A DNA stretch of 56,531 bases from Bacteroidaceae bacterium (GCA_017503645.1 JAFVSR010000034.1:1-56531), one strand, 5' to 3'. Positions 8,644-18,354 are shown, counted from the first letter of the stretch. Numbers and translations are program-made. Notes: generated by a model from the letters alone, not told the origin.

Positions 8644-10026
8644 TTATAGAATCTTTTTTACCAAGCTCCACATCTTGTATGGCATATAGCGGAAGGGGAG
8701 GTCGAGCAGGGTGGTTGTGGTTACCACAGAGCGTTGGTGCGAGAATGCATCGAAGCTGCGCTTGCCGTGATAGCTGCCCATTCCCGAATTACCCACACCG
8801 CCAAAGGGTATGTTTTCGTTGGCTATGTGCATAATGGTGTCGTTTATGCAGGCACCGCCCGAAGATGTGCGGCGCAGAACCTCCTCCCCGTCTTTCACTT
8901 TGCCAAAGTAGTAGAGGGCGAGGGGTTTCTCGCGTTGGCGTATGAATTGTATTGCCTCCTCGCGCTGCTCAAATGTAATCATAGGCAGCACGGGGCCGAA
9001 TATCTCCTCATGCATCACGGGCGATTCAGGGTTTACGTCGGCAAGCAGTGTGGGTTCGATGTAACGCTCCCGTGCATCGGTGGCACCACCAAGCACTATG
9101 CGCCCCTCTTTAAGGTAGCCGGCCACACGCTCAAATGCTTTGTCGCTCACCAGGCGCACATAGTGGCGGCTATGTTTGCAGTCGTCGCCGTGCAGCCTTT
9201 TGAGTTCGCGTGCAAATGCCGTAACAAACTTGTCTGCTTGCGATTTGTGTATGAGCAGGTAGTCGGGGGCTATGCAGGTTTGCCCGGCGTTAAGTGTCTT
9301 TCCCCAGGCTATGCGCCGTGCGGCAATGTCGGTGTCGGCTGCTTCATCTACAATGCAGGGGCTCTTGCCACCAAGCTCCAATATCACGGGGGTGAGGGTT
9401 TTTGCCGCCTCGCGCATCACTGTTTTACCCAATGTGGGGCTTCCGGTAAACAATATGATGTCGAAACGCTCTTGCAGCAGGGCGGTGTTGGCATCGCGGT
9501 TGCCCTGTACCACGGCGATGTACTCCTCATTGAAGGTGGTTTTTATCATCTTTTCAATGGCTGCCGAAACATTGGGCACGTAGGGCGATGGCTTGAGGAT
9601 GACTGTGCAGCCTGCCGAGATTGCACCTACCAATGGGTTTAGGAGCAACTGCACGGGGTAGTTCCACGGCGATATTATGAGCGCGTTGCCGAGCGGCTCG
9701 CTCATTATGCGGCTGCGCGATGGCATCATCTTAATGGGGGTGCAGGCACGGCGGCTTTTCATCCACCCTTTGAGGTGTGTAATGTGGTTTTTAATCTCGC
9801 CTGCAACAATGCTTATTTCAGTGATTACAGCCTCTTGGGGCGATTTATGAAGGTCGGTCCACAAGGCATCGCATAGCGGTTTTTCCCACTCTTTCAGTGC
9901 ACGTTGCAGCTTCTTCAGCTGCTCTTTGCGGAATCGGTGTTCGAGGGTGGCACCGCTGTCGAAATAGCTGCGTTGCTTCTCTATAATTCTCTTTATCTCC
10001 TCGTTGGTGGTGTTTGTTATCTTCAT
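8644..10026 (-). CDS. NAD(P)-dependent aldehyde dehydrogenase, class 3-like
   Basis: 460 residues. Key motifs: ILFTGSPTLGKTVM (cofactor loop), VILELGGKSPCIV with the general-base glutamate, and NAGQTCIAPDYLLIH with the nucleophilic cysteine. The length of about 460, the C-terminal hydrophobic tail (LDLPFRYMPYKMWSLVKKIL) and the N-terminal helical segment resemble fatty-aldehyde (class 3) dehydrogenases, which act on medium or long-chain aldehydes and often associate with membranes. It lies 25 bases behind the SDR gene and 40 bases ahead of the zinc alcohol dehydrogenase on the same strand. Substrate class is inference. Confidence 0.92.
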   Translation of the reverse strand: MKITNTTNEEIKRIIEKQRSYFDSGATLEHRFRKEQLKKLQRALKEWEKPLCDALWTDLHKSPQEAVITEISIVAGEIKNHITHLKGWMKSRRACTPIKMMPSRSRIMSEPLGNALIISPWNYPVQLLLNPLVGAISAGCTVILKPSPYVPNVSAAIEKMIKTTFNEEYIAVVQGNRDANTALLQERFDIILFTGSPTLGKTVMREAAKTLTPVILELGGKSPCIVDEAADTDIAARRIAWGKTLNAGQTCIAPDYLLIHKSQADKFVTAFARELKRLHGDDCKHSRHYVRLVSDKAFERVAGYLKEGRIVLGGATDARERYIEPTLLADVNPESPVMHEEIFGPVLPMITFEQREEAIQFIRQREKPLALYYFGKVKDGEEVLRRTSSGGACINDTIMHIANENIPFGGVGNSGMGSYHGKRSFDAFSHQRSVVTTTTLLDLPFRYMPYKMWSLVKKIL

Positions 10027-10051
10027 ACCTTATATAATAATATATATAATA

Positions 10052-10867
10052 TCAGCTCTTTTTACGCCCCGTAAAGTGGTCCATTGCGTGGAATATTCCC
10101 ACAACTTCGCCAAAGATATAATCGAAAATCGATGTAGGCAATATCGCCTGACAAAAACGTATAAAGTGGTAGCCAAAGGGTATTCCTTTGAAATTGCGGT
10201 TGCGCTCTATTGCATTCATTATTTTGCGCGCTGTGGGCTCGGGCTTGAGTATGGGGAATATGCGCGACTGCACCCCGTCGAACATACCTGTGTTTATAAA
10301 ATAGGGTGCAATTGTGGTGAAGCGCACCTTGCTACCAGCCTGCTGCAGTTCAATGCGCACCGAATCGCTCCAGCCTATAACGGCCCATTTGCTTGCGGCA
10401 TACGTTGCCATACGAGGGTTAGATATCATTCCCGCTGCCGACGCAATGTTGCACACGTGCCCTTTGCCGCGCCTAATCATCCCCGCGAGGAACTGCTGTG
10501 CAATAACCATTGGGGCTATGGAGTTTATCTTCATAGTGCGTTCAATGTCGGTGATGCTCTGCTCGTCGAATGTCTTGTTGTTTGCCACTATGCCGGCACA
10601 GTTTATGAGAATATCCACACAGCCACACTCCTTTTCGGTGAGTGCGGCAATCTTTTGCACCTGCGTGCTGTCCGATACATCAATTCTGTAGCCCTCTACA
10701 CGGCCAAGTTTCCTATATTCCTGCTTGGTGGCATTTATGCTATCCTCGTTTATGTCCCATATTACAAGGCAACGGGCGCCTCTCTCCAATGCCATACGGC
10801 CCATAATGCGACCTATGCCTGATGCTCCTCCTGTGATGAGCACGCAGCAATCTTTTATCTTTGTCAT
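10052..10867 (-). CDS. Short-chain dehydrogenase/reductase (retinol dehydrogenase-like)
   Basis: 271 residues from the ATG at 10867. A further in-frame start exists at 10906, but that lies in the promoter. The cofactor motif is VLITGGASGIGR; the catalytic serine is in CNIASAAGM and the YxxxK pair in TYAASKWAVIG. The C-terminal extension with a hydrophobic stretch (FIRFCQAILPTSIFDYIFG) resembles lipid-active members of the RDH/17-beta-HSD type. It probably oxidises or reduces a hydrophobic alcohol or ketone, in line with the fatty-aldehyde-type dehydrogenase directly downstream. First gene of the SDR-ALDH-ADH-DMT series. Confidence 0.9.
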   Translation of the reverse strand: MTKIKDCCVLITGGASGIGRIMGRMALERGARCLVIWDINEDSINATKQEYRKLGRVEGYRIDVSDSTQVQKIAALTEKECGCVDILINCAGIVANNKTFDEQSITDIERTMKINSIAPMVIAQQFLAGMIRRGKGHVCNIASAAGMISNPRMATYAASKWAVIGWSDSVRIELQQAGSKVRFTTIAPYFINTGMFDGVQSRIFPILKPEPTARKIMNAIERNRNFKGIPFGYHFIRFCQAILPTSIFDYIFGEVVGIFHAMDHFTGRKKS

Positions 10868-10903
10868 AAGGTTGTTATGCTTTAATTTGTTCTTAATATC
10901 CCG

Positions 10904-10911
10904 CAAAAGTA
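10904..10911 (-). promoter_or_regulatory. -7 box for the SDR-ALDH-ADH series
   Basis: Reads TACTTTTG on the minus strand. A start point about 7 bases downstream (near 10897) favours the ATG at 10867 as the SDR start. The space 10907-11023 otherwise holds only AT-rich sequence. Confidence 0.5.
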
Positions 10912-11023
10912 GTACTAAATGAAAAAACGTGGGTTTTCATTTTCTGCGCATTTTGGTACATAATGTGCAAAAAAAGTTAATTCGGCATTTGTTGAACAAG
11001 GGTTGTTTATTTTTTACTTGCGA

Positions 11024-12355
11024 TTAATTTCCCGTGGTCATATAAGGGAGCCCCGCAATCTGTTCCACCGGGAAGTTGCCCTCTAAAAGGCCGCTTATTA
11101 TGGTGTCGCGTGCGCCCGACGACTGGAACGGGTAGAGCCCGAAGTGGGGGAGCATAGCCGCAAAGTGTTCCATAATTTCCGATTGTATGCTCTCGTAGTC
11201 CTTCCAGTCGGTGGTAGTGGTAAAGCAATAGAACTGTAAGGGCAGGCTGGTGTCGCAGGGCGTCATAGTGCGCACCATTATCATCATATCCTTGCTCACG
11301 AGCGGGTGATTGCGTAGGTACATTTCGGCATATGCGCGGAAAAGTCCCAAATTGGTGTCTATGGTGCCGTTTATGAGCCCTGCGGGGTTTGCCGTGTTGG
11401 CGGTTTTGCCCTCCTTGCTCTGCTGCACCTTGATGTCTATAAAATTATCCAGTTGTGGAGCTATTCCTTTGAGCCGTGCAAGGAATTTGTCGTTGCACGG
11501 CTTTATGCTGTCGAGCTTTATGTTGTATCCGCGCGCAATACGACGGCCGCCGCTCTCCTGCATTCCGCGCCAGTTGATGAAACTGTTGTTTATGAGTGAG
11601 TAGGGTGGTATGGTGACGATTGTGTTATCGAAATTCTGTACTTTTACAATGGTGAGCGAAATATCGGTTACCGTGCCGTTTATGCTTGTCCCTGCTACCT
11701 CAATCCAATCGCCAAGCCTCACCATATCGTTTTCAAGCAGCAGAAAACCGCCCACAAAACCCATTATGCTGTCTTTGGTAATGAGCATAAGCACGGCGGC
11801 AAACGCACCTAAGCCGCCAATGAGGTATAGCGGCGATTTGTTTGTGAGGATGGATATGCCTATTATTACGGCAATGATATATACAATAATCTTTGTTATT
11901 TGCAGGAATCCTTTTATGGGCCTGTCGTGATACTTGCTGTTTGTGTATGCCGACTCTCCTATGGAATTGAGCAGGGCGTTGAACGACATAACCACCGCCA
12001 CAATAAAGTATATCCACACAAGGTGCTCGATGTAGTGCAGTGTTATTGGCTTGCCTATTATCGTTACGGGGAGCAACGTGTTTATTATTATTGGAGGAAT
12101 GAGGTGCGCCATCTTGTGCAGCGCGCCATACTTCACCATTTTGGCCAGCAGGGTGCGCTGCTTGCGAGCAAGCATACGTTTGGTTATCCCTGTGGTTATG
12201 CGGTATATGATAAATGTGATACTTGCTGCTATTACGACAATTACAGCGAGAGATATGATGGTGTCGAAACGGTTGAGAACATCGCCGGGTATGCCGGTGT
12301 GCGATAGCAAATCCATTATCCAACCGGTGGCTGTTTTGGTTATATTTTCGTTCAT
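11024..12355 (-). CDS. MscS-family mechanosensitive channel, YbdG-like
   Basis: 443 residues from the ATG at 12355; in-frame alternatives are an ATG at 12379 and a GTG at 12385. Five hydrophobic segments precede the pore helix LIGGLGAFAAVLMLITKDSI, and MGFVGGFLLLENDMVRLGDWIEV is the highly conserved MscS beta-domain entry. The length and the large soluble C-terminal domain match the YbdG group of small-conductance channels, which have an extended loop. It would release solutes on hypo-osmotic shock. It stands alone between ppdK and the SDR gene. Confidence 0.9.
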   Translation of the reverse strand: MNENITKTATGWIMDLLSHTGIPGDVLNRFDTIISLAVIVVIAASITFIIYRITTGITKRMLARKQRTLLAKMVKYGALHKMAHLIPPIIINTLLPVTIIGKPITLHYIEHLVWIYFIVAVVMSFNALLNSIGESAYTNSKYHDRPIKGFLQITKIIVYIIAVIIGISILTNKSPLYLIGGLGAFAAVLMLITKDSIMGFVGGFLLLENDMVRLGDWIEVAGTSINGTVTDISLTIVKVQNFDNTIVTIPPYSLINNSFINWRGMQESGGRRIARGYNIKLDSIKPCNDKFLARLKGIAPQLDNFIDIKVQQSKEGKTANTANPAGLINGTIDTNLGLFRAYAEMYLRNHPLVSKDMMIMVRTMTPCDTSLPLQFYCFTTTTDWKDYESIQSEIMEHFAAMLPHFGLYPFQSSGARDTIISGLLEGNFPVEQIAGLPYMTTGN

Positions 12356-12404
12356 AGTGCTCTGTTTATAGTAAAACATAGGCACTGCTTTTTTGTTTTA
12401 CGCA

Positions 12405-12438
12405 AAACAAAAAAGGTGGCAAGCAGTGCTTGCCACCT
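12405..12438 (-). terminator. Rho-independent terminator of ppdK
   Basis: Stem AAGGTGGCAAGCA / TGCTTGCCACCTT followed on the minus strand by a T-rich tract, just past the ppdK stop at 12462. A second weaker hairpin, TTTTGTTTT-ACGC-AAAACAAAA, follows directly. Confidence 0.8.
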
Positions 12439-12461
12439 TCGTATTTATATGTGAGCGTTTC

Positions 12462-15185
12462 TTACATCTCCTCAACAGCTGCCTGAGCAGCAGCCAAACG
12501 TGCGATAGGCACGCGGAAGGGTGAACAAGAAACATAGTTCAAACCTACTCTGTGGCAGAACTTAACCGACTCGGGCTCACCACCGTGTTCACCGCAGATA
12601 CCGCACTTGAGGTCGGGGTTCACCGAACGGCCCTTTGTAGTAGCCATCTCAACGAGCTGGCCTACACCGGTCTGGTCGAGTACCTGGAAGGGGTCGTTCT
12701 TCAAAATCTTCTTGCGCAAGTAGATGGGCAAGAATGAGTTAACGTCGTCACGAGAGTAACCGAAGGTCATCTGTGTCAAGTCGTTTGTACCGAATGAGAA
12801 GAACTGAGCCTGCTGTGCAATCTGGTCGGCTGTGAGAGCTGCGCGAGGAATCTCAATCATTGTACCGATTGTGTACTCTACGCTGTCGCCCTCAGCTGCG
12901 AACAATGCGTTGGCTGCCTCGATGATGGCGTTCTTCTGCTCCTCGAACTCGTTGATGATACCTACGAGGGGAACCATAATCTCGGGGTAGATAACCTTGC
13001 CCTCTTTCTTCAACTCGAGAGCAGCGCCCAAGATGGCTGTTGTCTGCATTCTTGTAATCTCGGGATAGGTGTTACCCAAACGGCAACCGCGGTGGCCGAG
13101 CATCGGGTTGAACTCCTCCAAAGACTTAACGCGACGCTGAACAGCCTCTACGCTCTTGCCCATAGCCTCGGCAAGCATCTGCTGGCCTTTTGCATCGTGG
13201 GGAACGAACTCGTGGAGAGGGGGATCCAAAAGACGTACGGTTACGTGCAAGCCCTCCATAGCCTTGAAGATACCAACGAAGTCGGCCTTCTGGAAGGGGA
13301 GCAGCTTGTCGAGAGCCACCTGGCGCTCCTTAACTGTCTCGGCAAGAATCATCTCGCGCATTGCCTTAATCTTCTCGCCCTCGAAGAACATATGCTCTGT
13401 ACGGCAGAGACCGATACCGATGGCACCGAAGTTGCGTGCAACCTGTGCACCGTGGGGAGTATCGGCGTTGGTGCGAACACCCAAACGTGCATATTTGTCG
13501 CAAATCTCCATCAACTCTGCGAAGTCGCCGCTGAGCTCGGGAGCCTTTGTATTTACTTTACCCTCGATAACCTGGCCTGTAGAACCGTTCAATGAGATGT
13601 AGTCGCCCTCGTTGAATACGGTGCCGTCTACTGTCAATGTACGTTTCTTGTAGTCGATAACCAATGTACCTGCACCCGATACACAGCACTTACCCATACC
13701 ACGGGCAACTACGGCTGCGTGAGAGGTCATACCACCGCGAGCGGTGAGGATACCCTCGGCTGCTGCCATACCTGCGAGGTCCTCGGGAGAGGTCTCGATA
13801 CGTACGAGAACCACTTTCTCACCGTCCTCGTGCCATTTGGCAGCGTCGTCGGCAAAGAATACGATGCGGCCAGTTGCAGCACCGGGAGATGCGGGAAGAC
13901 CATTGGCGATAACCTTAGCCTTTGCAAGAGCAGCTGTGTCGAATACGGGGTGCAAGAGCTCGTTGAGCTTCTCGGGCTCCATACGTTTCAAAACTGTCTT
14001 GTCATCGATGATACCGTCGCGGTAGAAGTCCATTGCGATTTTTACCATCGCTGCACCGGTACGTTTACCGTTACGTGTCTGCAAGAACCAGAGTTTGCCC
14101 TCCTGAACGGTGAACTCCATATCCTGCATATCTTTGTAGTGGTCCTCCAAACGTGTCTGGATGGCATCGAGCTCCTTGTAAATCTCGGGCATTGCCTCCT
14201 CCATAGAGGGGTATTTAGATGCACGCTCCTCCTCGCTGATGTTCTGCAATGCAGCCCAACGCTGAGAACCAATCTTTGTAATCTGCTGAGGTGTGCGGAT
14301 ACCTGCAACAACGTCCTCACCCTGTGCGTTGATAAGATACTCTCCGTTGAAGAGGTTCTCACCTGTAGCGGCATCGCGTGAGAAGCAAACACCGGTAGCC
14401 GATGTGTCGCCCATATTACCGAATACCATAGCCTGAACCGAAACGGCTGTTCCCCACTCATCGGGAATTTTCTCCATACGACGATAAAGGATAGCGCGCT
14501 CGTTGTTCCAAGACTCAAACACAGCGCAAACAGCACCCCAAAGCTGCTCGTAAGCGTCGGTGGGGAAGTCTTTGCCTGTCTGTGCCTTTACGGCAGCCTT
14601 GAACTTCTTAACAAGCTCCTGCAAAGCCTCTACGCTGAGGTCTTTGTCGAGAACAACACCCTGCTCCTCTTTCACCTTCTCGATGATAGCCTCAAACGGG
14701 TCGATCTCCTCTTTGCTTGTGGGTTTCATACCAAGAACCACGTCGCCGTACATCTGCACGAAACGACGATAAGAGTCCCACGCGAATTTGGGGTTACCTG
14801 TTTTTGCGGCAAGGCCCTCAACTACCGTGTCGTTAAGACCGAGGTTGAGGATTGTGTCCATCATACCGGGCATTGAAGCACGGGCACCTGAACGTACCGA
14901 AACCAACAGGGGGTTTGCAGGGTCGCCGAATGTCGAGTTCATCAATGTCTCGATGTTCTTAACTGCGGCCTGAACCTCTGTTTTCAGAAGCTCGATAACC
15001 TGCTCTCTGCCAAGTTTGTAGTACTCGTTACAAACGTCGGTTGTAATGGTAAATCCGGGAGGAACGGGAATGCCGATAAGGTTCATTTCTGCCAAGTTGG
15101 CACCTTTACCTCCTAACAAATTTCTCATTGACGCATTACCTTCAGCAAGACCGTTACCAAAGGTATAGACTCTTTTGTCTGCCAT
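12462..15185 (-). CDS. ppdK: Pyruvate, phosphate dikinase
   Basis: 907 residues from the ATG at 15185, giving the usual N-terminus MADKRVYTFGNG; the open frame extends to 15272, but that part is unrelated leader. PPDK interconverts pyruvate + ATP + Pi and phosphoenolpyruvate + AMP + PPi in the cytosol, linking glycolysis and gluconeogenesis in anaerobes. The N-terminal ATP-grasp domain begins LLGGKGANLAEMNLIGIPVP. The phosphorylated histidine is in ARGGMTSHAAVVARGMGK. The PEP/pyruvate barrel ends with FSFGTNDLTQMTFGYSRDD and the cysteine-containing KCGICGEHGGEP. It is monocistronic, with its own promoter and terminator. Confidence 0.97.
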   Translation of the reverse strand: MADKRVYTFGNGLAEGNASMRNLLGGKGANLAEMNLIGIPVPPGFTITTDVCNEYYKLGREQVIELLKTEVQAAVKNIETLMNSTFGDPANPLLVSVRSGARASMPGMMDTILNLGLNDTVVEGLAAKTGNPKFAWDSYRRFVQMYGDVVLGMKPTSKEEIDPFEAIIEKVKEEQGVVLDKDLSVEALQELVKKFKAAVKAQTGKDFPTDAYEQLWGAVCAVFESWNNERAILYRRMEKIPDEWGTAVSVQAMVFGNMGDTSATGVCFSRDAATGENLFNGEYLINAQGEDVVAGIRTPQQITKIGSQRWAALQNISEEERASKYPSMEEAMPEIYKELDAIQTRLEDHYKDMQDMEFTVQEGKLWFLQTRNGKRTGAAMVKIAMDFYRDGIIDDKTVLKRMEPEKLNELLHPVFDTAALAKAKVIANGLPASPGAATGRIVFFADDAAKWHEDGEKVVLVRIETSPEDLAGMAAAEGILTARGGMTSHAAVVARGMGKCCVSGAGTLVIDYKKRTLTVDGTVFNEGDYISLNGSTGQVIEGKVNTKAPELSGDFAELMEICDKYARLGVRTNADTPHGAQVARNFGAIGIGLCRTEHMFFEGEKIKAMREMILAETVKERQVALDKLLPFQKADFVGIFKAMEGLHVTVRLLDPPLHEFVPHDAKGQQMLAEAMGKSVEAVQRRVKSLEEFNPMLGHRGCRLGNTYPEITRMQTTAILGAALELKKEGKVIYPEIMVPLVGIINEFEEQKNAIIEAANALFAAEGDSVEYTIGTMIEIPRAALTADQIAQQAQFFSFGTNDLTQMTFGYSRDDVNSFLPIYLRKKILKNDPFQVLDQTGVGQLVEMATTKGRSVNPDLKCGICGEHGGEPESVKFCHRVGLNYVSCSPFRVPIARLAAAQAAVEEM

Positions 15186-15286
15186 AAATTTTTTGAGTTT
15201 ATTGTTTGTTGATAAATAAAAATATGTAACTGATTCACTTTCTCTGTTGGGAATGGGCTTTTGTGTCCACACTCCTAACTAATTTG

Positions 15287-15294
15287 CAAATATA
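15287..15294 (-). promoter_or_regulatory. -7 box of the ppdK promoter
   Basis: TATATTTG on the minus strand, about 100 bases upstream of the ppdK ATG at 15185. The region 15186-15430 between ppdK and the divergent rlmD gene holds both promoters and nothing else I recognise. Confidence 0.5.
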
Positions 15295-15397
15295 AGAAAA
15301 ATGTTTGTATTGCGAAATTTCTTACCTAAAATATCGCTACAGATATTAAAATTTTAAGTTATTGTGTTAAAAATGCCGATAATCGGGAAATTAGATG

Positions 15398-15405
15398 TAA
15401 TTTTG
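15398..15405 (+). promoter_or_regulatory. -7 box of the rlmD-like gene
   Basis: TAATTTTG, 26 bases upstream of the ATG at 15431, giving a very short leader. Confidence 0.45.
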
Positions 15406-15430
15406 CCGATAGTGAGAAATATGCGACAAA

Positions 15431-16849
15431 ATGGCAAGAAAGAAAAAAGAGCTCCCATTGCTGGAGCAGATAGAGATAACAGGCGTGGCAGCCGAGGGTA
15501 AAGCGCTGGCGCGTGTGAATGATATGGTGGTGTTTGTGCCCTATGTGGTACCCGGCGATGTGGTCGATTTGCAGGTAAGGCGCAAGAAACACAGTTATGC
15601 CGAGGCCGAGGCTGTGAAATTCCACACATATTCCTCCGAGCGTGCCACACCCTTCTGCAAACACTATGGTGTGTGCGGCGGTTGCAAATGGCAGTGCCTG
15701 GCCTACGAACATCAGCTTAAATACAAGCAGCAGCAGGTGGTGGATGCTCTCACCCGCATAGGCAAGGTGGAACTGCCCGATGTGATGCCGATATTGGGCT
15801 CGGAAAATACCCGTGCCTATAGAAACAAGCTCGAATTTACATTTAGCAACAAGCGTTGGCTCACCTGGGAAGAGGTGGCGCAGGGCGTGTCGTATGATAA
15901 TATGGATGCCCTTGGCTTCCACATCCCCGGTGCATTCGACAAGGTGCTCGACATAGAGGAGTGTGCCCTTATGGGCGACTTGAACAACCGCCTGCGCAAC
16001 GCAATAAGGAATTTCGCCCACAGCGAGGGCGTGCCTTTCTTCGACTTGCGCTCGCAGACGGGCGTGTTGCGTAACATTATGTTGCGTACCTCCACCACAG
16101 GCGAGGTTATGCTGCTCCTGCAGGCCAAGGTAACCACCGACGAGGAGATGGCGCAGCTTGAAAAAGTGCTTGCTTTCGTGGGCGATACTTTCCCCGAGGT
16201 TACCTCGTTGCTCTATGTGATAAACAACAAGTGCAACGACACATTCGGCGACCTTGAGGTGCACACCTTCAAAGGTACGGATGTCATTTACGAGGAGATG
16301 GAGGGGCTGCGTTTCAAGGTGGGCCCGAAATCTTTCTACCAGACAAACAGCGCGCAGGCATACAACCTATATAAAGTGGCACGCGACTTTGCGGCGCTCA
16401 CAGGTGAAGAGGTGGTTTACGACCTCTATACCGGCACCGGCACCATTGCCAATTTTGTGGCCGGCAAGGCAAAAAAGGTGGTCGGCATAGAGTATGTCGA
16501 GGATGCCATCATAGATGCGCGTGTGAATGCGGAGCTTAACGGTTACGACAATCTCACTTTCTTTGCGGGCGATATGAAGGATATTCTCACCCGCGAGTTT
16601 ATAGACGCACACGGCCGCCCCGATGTGATAATCACCGACCCTCCGCGCGCCGGTATGCATAACGACGTGATAGATACAATACTTTTTGCGGCTCCTCGTC
16701 GCATAGTGTATGTAAGCTGCAACCCTGCAACCCAGGCACGCGACCTTTCGCTGCTCGACCGCGACTACAAGGTGACTGCCGTGCAGCCTGTGGATATGTT
16801 CCCGCATACGCACCACGTGGAGAATGTTGTTCTGCTCGAAAGAAGATAA
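15431..16849 (+). CDS. rlmD: 23S rRNA (uracil-5)-methyltransferase, RlmD/TrmA family
   Basis: 472 residues. It methylates C5 of a uridine in RNA, most likely 23S rRNA. An N-terminal TRAM domain (about 10-65) is followed by the [4Fe-4S] cysteines CKHYGVCGGCKWQC. The SAM-binding fold contains VYDLYTGTGTIANFV, the conserved DPPRAG is at the active site, and the nucleophilic cysteine is in VSCNP. A canonical C-terminal base motif follows (MFPHTHHVENVVLLER). The RluD-like pseudouridine synthase begins 29 bases downstream, so both RNA-modification genes probably share a transcript. RlmD is the best guess; RlmCD or TrmA-like specificity cannot be excluded. Confidence 0.9.
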   Translation: MARKKKELPLLEQIEITGVAAEGKALARVNDMVVFVPYVVPGDVVDLQVRRKKHSYAEAEAVKFHTYSSERATPFCKHYGVCGGCKWQCLAYEHQLKYKQQQVVDALTRIGKVELPDVMPILGSENTRAYRNKLEFTFSNKRWLTWEEVAQGVSYDNMDALGFHIPGAFDKVLDIEECALMGDLNNRLRNAIRNFAHSEGVPFFDLRSQTGVLRNIMLRTSTTGEVMLLLQAKVTTDEEMAQLEKVLAFVGDTFPEVTSLLYVINNKCNDTFGDLEVHTFKGTDVIYEEMEGLRFKVGPKSFYQTNSAQAYNLYKVARDFAALTGEEVVYDLYTGTGTIANFVAGKAKKVVGIEYVEDAIIDARVNAELNGYDNLTFFAGDMKDILTREFIDAHGRPDVIITDPPRAGMHNDVIDTILFAAPRRIVYVSCNPATQARDLSLLDRDYKVTAVQPVDMFPHTHHVENVVLLERR

Positions 16850-16878
16850 CCTGCAATCGTAAATATTCATAAATATAT

Positions 16879-17769
16879 ATGCGAAGAAATATAAAGAGCC
16901 TGCTCACTTTCAAGGTGACCGAAGAGGCTCAGCTCATAACATTTTTGATGGAGAAGATGCACGGCATAAGCCGTAACCGTGCAAAGGCGCTTTTGACCAA
17001 CCGCGTGGTGCTGGTCGACAATATAATCACCACCCACCCGCTCACCGAGTTGAAACCGGGGCAGGTGGTGCAACTCGACCGTTCCAAGCATAAGATGTCA
17101 TTCCATAGCAACAGCCTCGACATTGTATATGAGGACCCCTATCTGCTTATCATCGACAAGCACGCAGGCTTGCTCTCAATGAGCAACAATACCCGTCAGG
17201 AGACGGTGCAGACAGTGCTCAACCGCTACCTGGAAAAGGGTGGTGGCCGCAATACGTCGCATCTTGTACACCGCCTCGACCGCGACACGTCGGGCCTTAT
17301 GGTCTATGCCAAGGATATAAAGACGCAGCAGAACCTCGTTGAGGGTTGGCAGCAGCTTGTTACCGACCGCCGCTATGTGGCGCTGGTGCAGGGCACGTTC
17401 GAAAACAAGCAGGGCAAAATAGAGTCCTGGCTCACCGAGGACAAGCGCTTTGTCACACACTCAAGCCCCGTGGATAATGGCGGTAAATTTGCCGTTACCA
17501 AGTACAATGTGCTGGAGGAGGGCGGTGGTTACTCTCTTGTGGAGTGCGAATTGCTCACCGGCCGTAAAAACCAGATTCGCGTGCATATGGCAGAACTCGG
17601 ACACCCTGTGGTGGGCGACCATAAATATGGAAGCACCGACGATCCCATACGCCGCCTTGGTCTGCACGCATATATGCTCTGTTTTCGTCATCCCGTGAAT
17701 GGCAAACATATGCGTTTTGAAACACCCGTGCCTGCCTGCTTCGAAAAATGCTTGAATGGTAAAAAATAA
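16879..17769 (+). CDS. RluD-like RNA pseudouridine synthase
   Basis: 296 residues. An N-terminal S4 RNA-binding domain (about 18-75; RNRAKALLTNRVVLVDN) precedes the RluA/RluD catalytic domain with HLVHRLDRDTSGLMVYAK, which carries the catalytic aspartate. LLTGRKNQIRVHMAELGHPV is the second family signature. It isomerises uridine to pseudouridine in rRNA or tRNA. It follows the methyltransferase closely and overlaps the next gene by 14 bases. Confidence 0.93.
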   Translation: MRRNIKSLLTFKVTEEAQLITFLMEKMHGISRNRAKALLTNRVVLVDNIITTHPLTELKPGQVVQLDRSKHKMSFHSNSLDIVYEDPYLLIIDKHAGLLSMSNNTRQETVQTVLNRYLEKGGGRNTSHLVHRLDRDTSGLMVYAKDIKTQQNLVEGWQQLVTDRRYVALVQGTFENKQGKIESWLTEDKRFVTHSSPVDNGGKFAVTKYNVLEEGGGYSLVECELLTGRKNQIRVHMAELGHPVVGDHKYGSTDDPIRRLGLHAYMLCFRHPVNGKHMRFETPVPACFEKCLNGKK

Positions 17770-18304
17770 TCATAGATATCTGCTTCTGCCCGCATTGCTG
17801 CTGTCGGTCACTCTATTGTCGGCAGCCGAGACGCGTGAGCCAGTGCTTGCCGATACCGTTTTTGTGTTTAAGAAGATGCCTGCCGACACGGTTGTGGCAA
17901 AAAAGCAGTCAAAACCATTGCCAAAGAAAAAACGGGCAGCTGCAAAGAGTGGTAATGCCAAGAAAAAGGTTGTAAAAAAAGGTGTTAAGCCCAAACAGGT
18001 AAAGCAGAAGAATGACTCTGTGAAATATACCCCGATACGCTATTCGCTGGGCGACCGCGTGCTGATGCGTGGCGATTCCGGTGCCGATGTCAAGAAACTC
18101 GCCGAGATAATGGTGAGGCATCTTTATATGGAAGAGACCGCGGTGCCATATACCAAAAGCGGCCAGGTGCTTTACGACGGCGAACTGCTGCGCGCTGTAA
18201 AACTTTTTCAAAAAGTGTCGGGCCTGTACGATGATGGTATAGTAGGGGAGACCACCATCAAGGCTCTGCGAAAAATACATAGGTGGCGACGTACATCGCA
18301 TTGA
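17756..18304 (+). CDS. Exported protein with C-terminal peptidoglycan-binding domain
   Basis: 182 residues. A signal-peptide-like start (RYLLLPALLLSVTLLSAAE) is followed by a basic Lys/Ala-rich linker (about 45-85), then a PG_binding_1-like domain from about residue 100: LMRGDSGADVKKLAEIM ... LLRAVKLFQKVSGLYDDGIV ... TTIKALRKIH. It probably sits in the periplasm bound to peptidoglycan; no catalytic domain is visible. The start overlaps the pseudouridine synthase gene by 14 bases, and a strong hairpin follows its stop. Confidence 0.8.
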   Translation: MVKNNHRYLLLPALLLSVTLLSAAETREPVLADTVFVFKKMPADTVVAKKQSKPLPKKKRAAAKSGNAKKKVVKKGVKPKQVKQKNDSVKYTPIRYSLGDRVLMRGDSGADVKKLAEIMVRHLYMEETAVPYTKSGQVLYDGELLRAVKLFQKVSGLYDDGIVGETTIKALRKIHRWRRTSH

Positions 18305-18350
18305 AACAATGAGGCTGACTAAAAAGTATTTTTTTAGCAGCCTCATTGTT
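18305..18350. terminator. Hairpin terminator
   Basis: Arms AACAATGAGGCTGACTAAAAA and the near-complementary TTTTTTTAGCAGCCTCATTG flank a short loop directly after the stop at 18304. The stem core GACTAAAAAGT recurs at 18445-18473 and 33909-33962. Confidence 0.7.
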
Positions 18351-18354
18351 AGGG

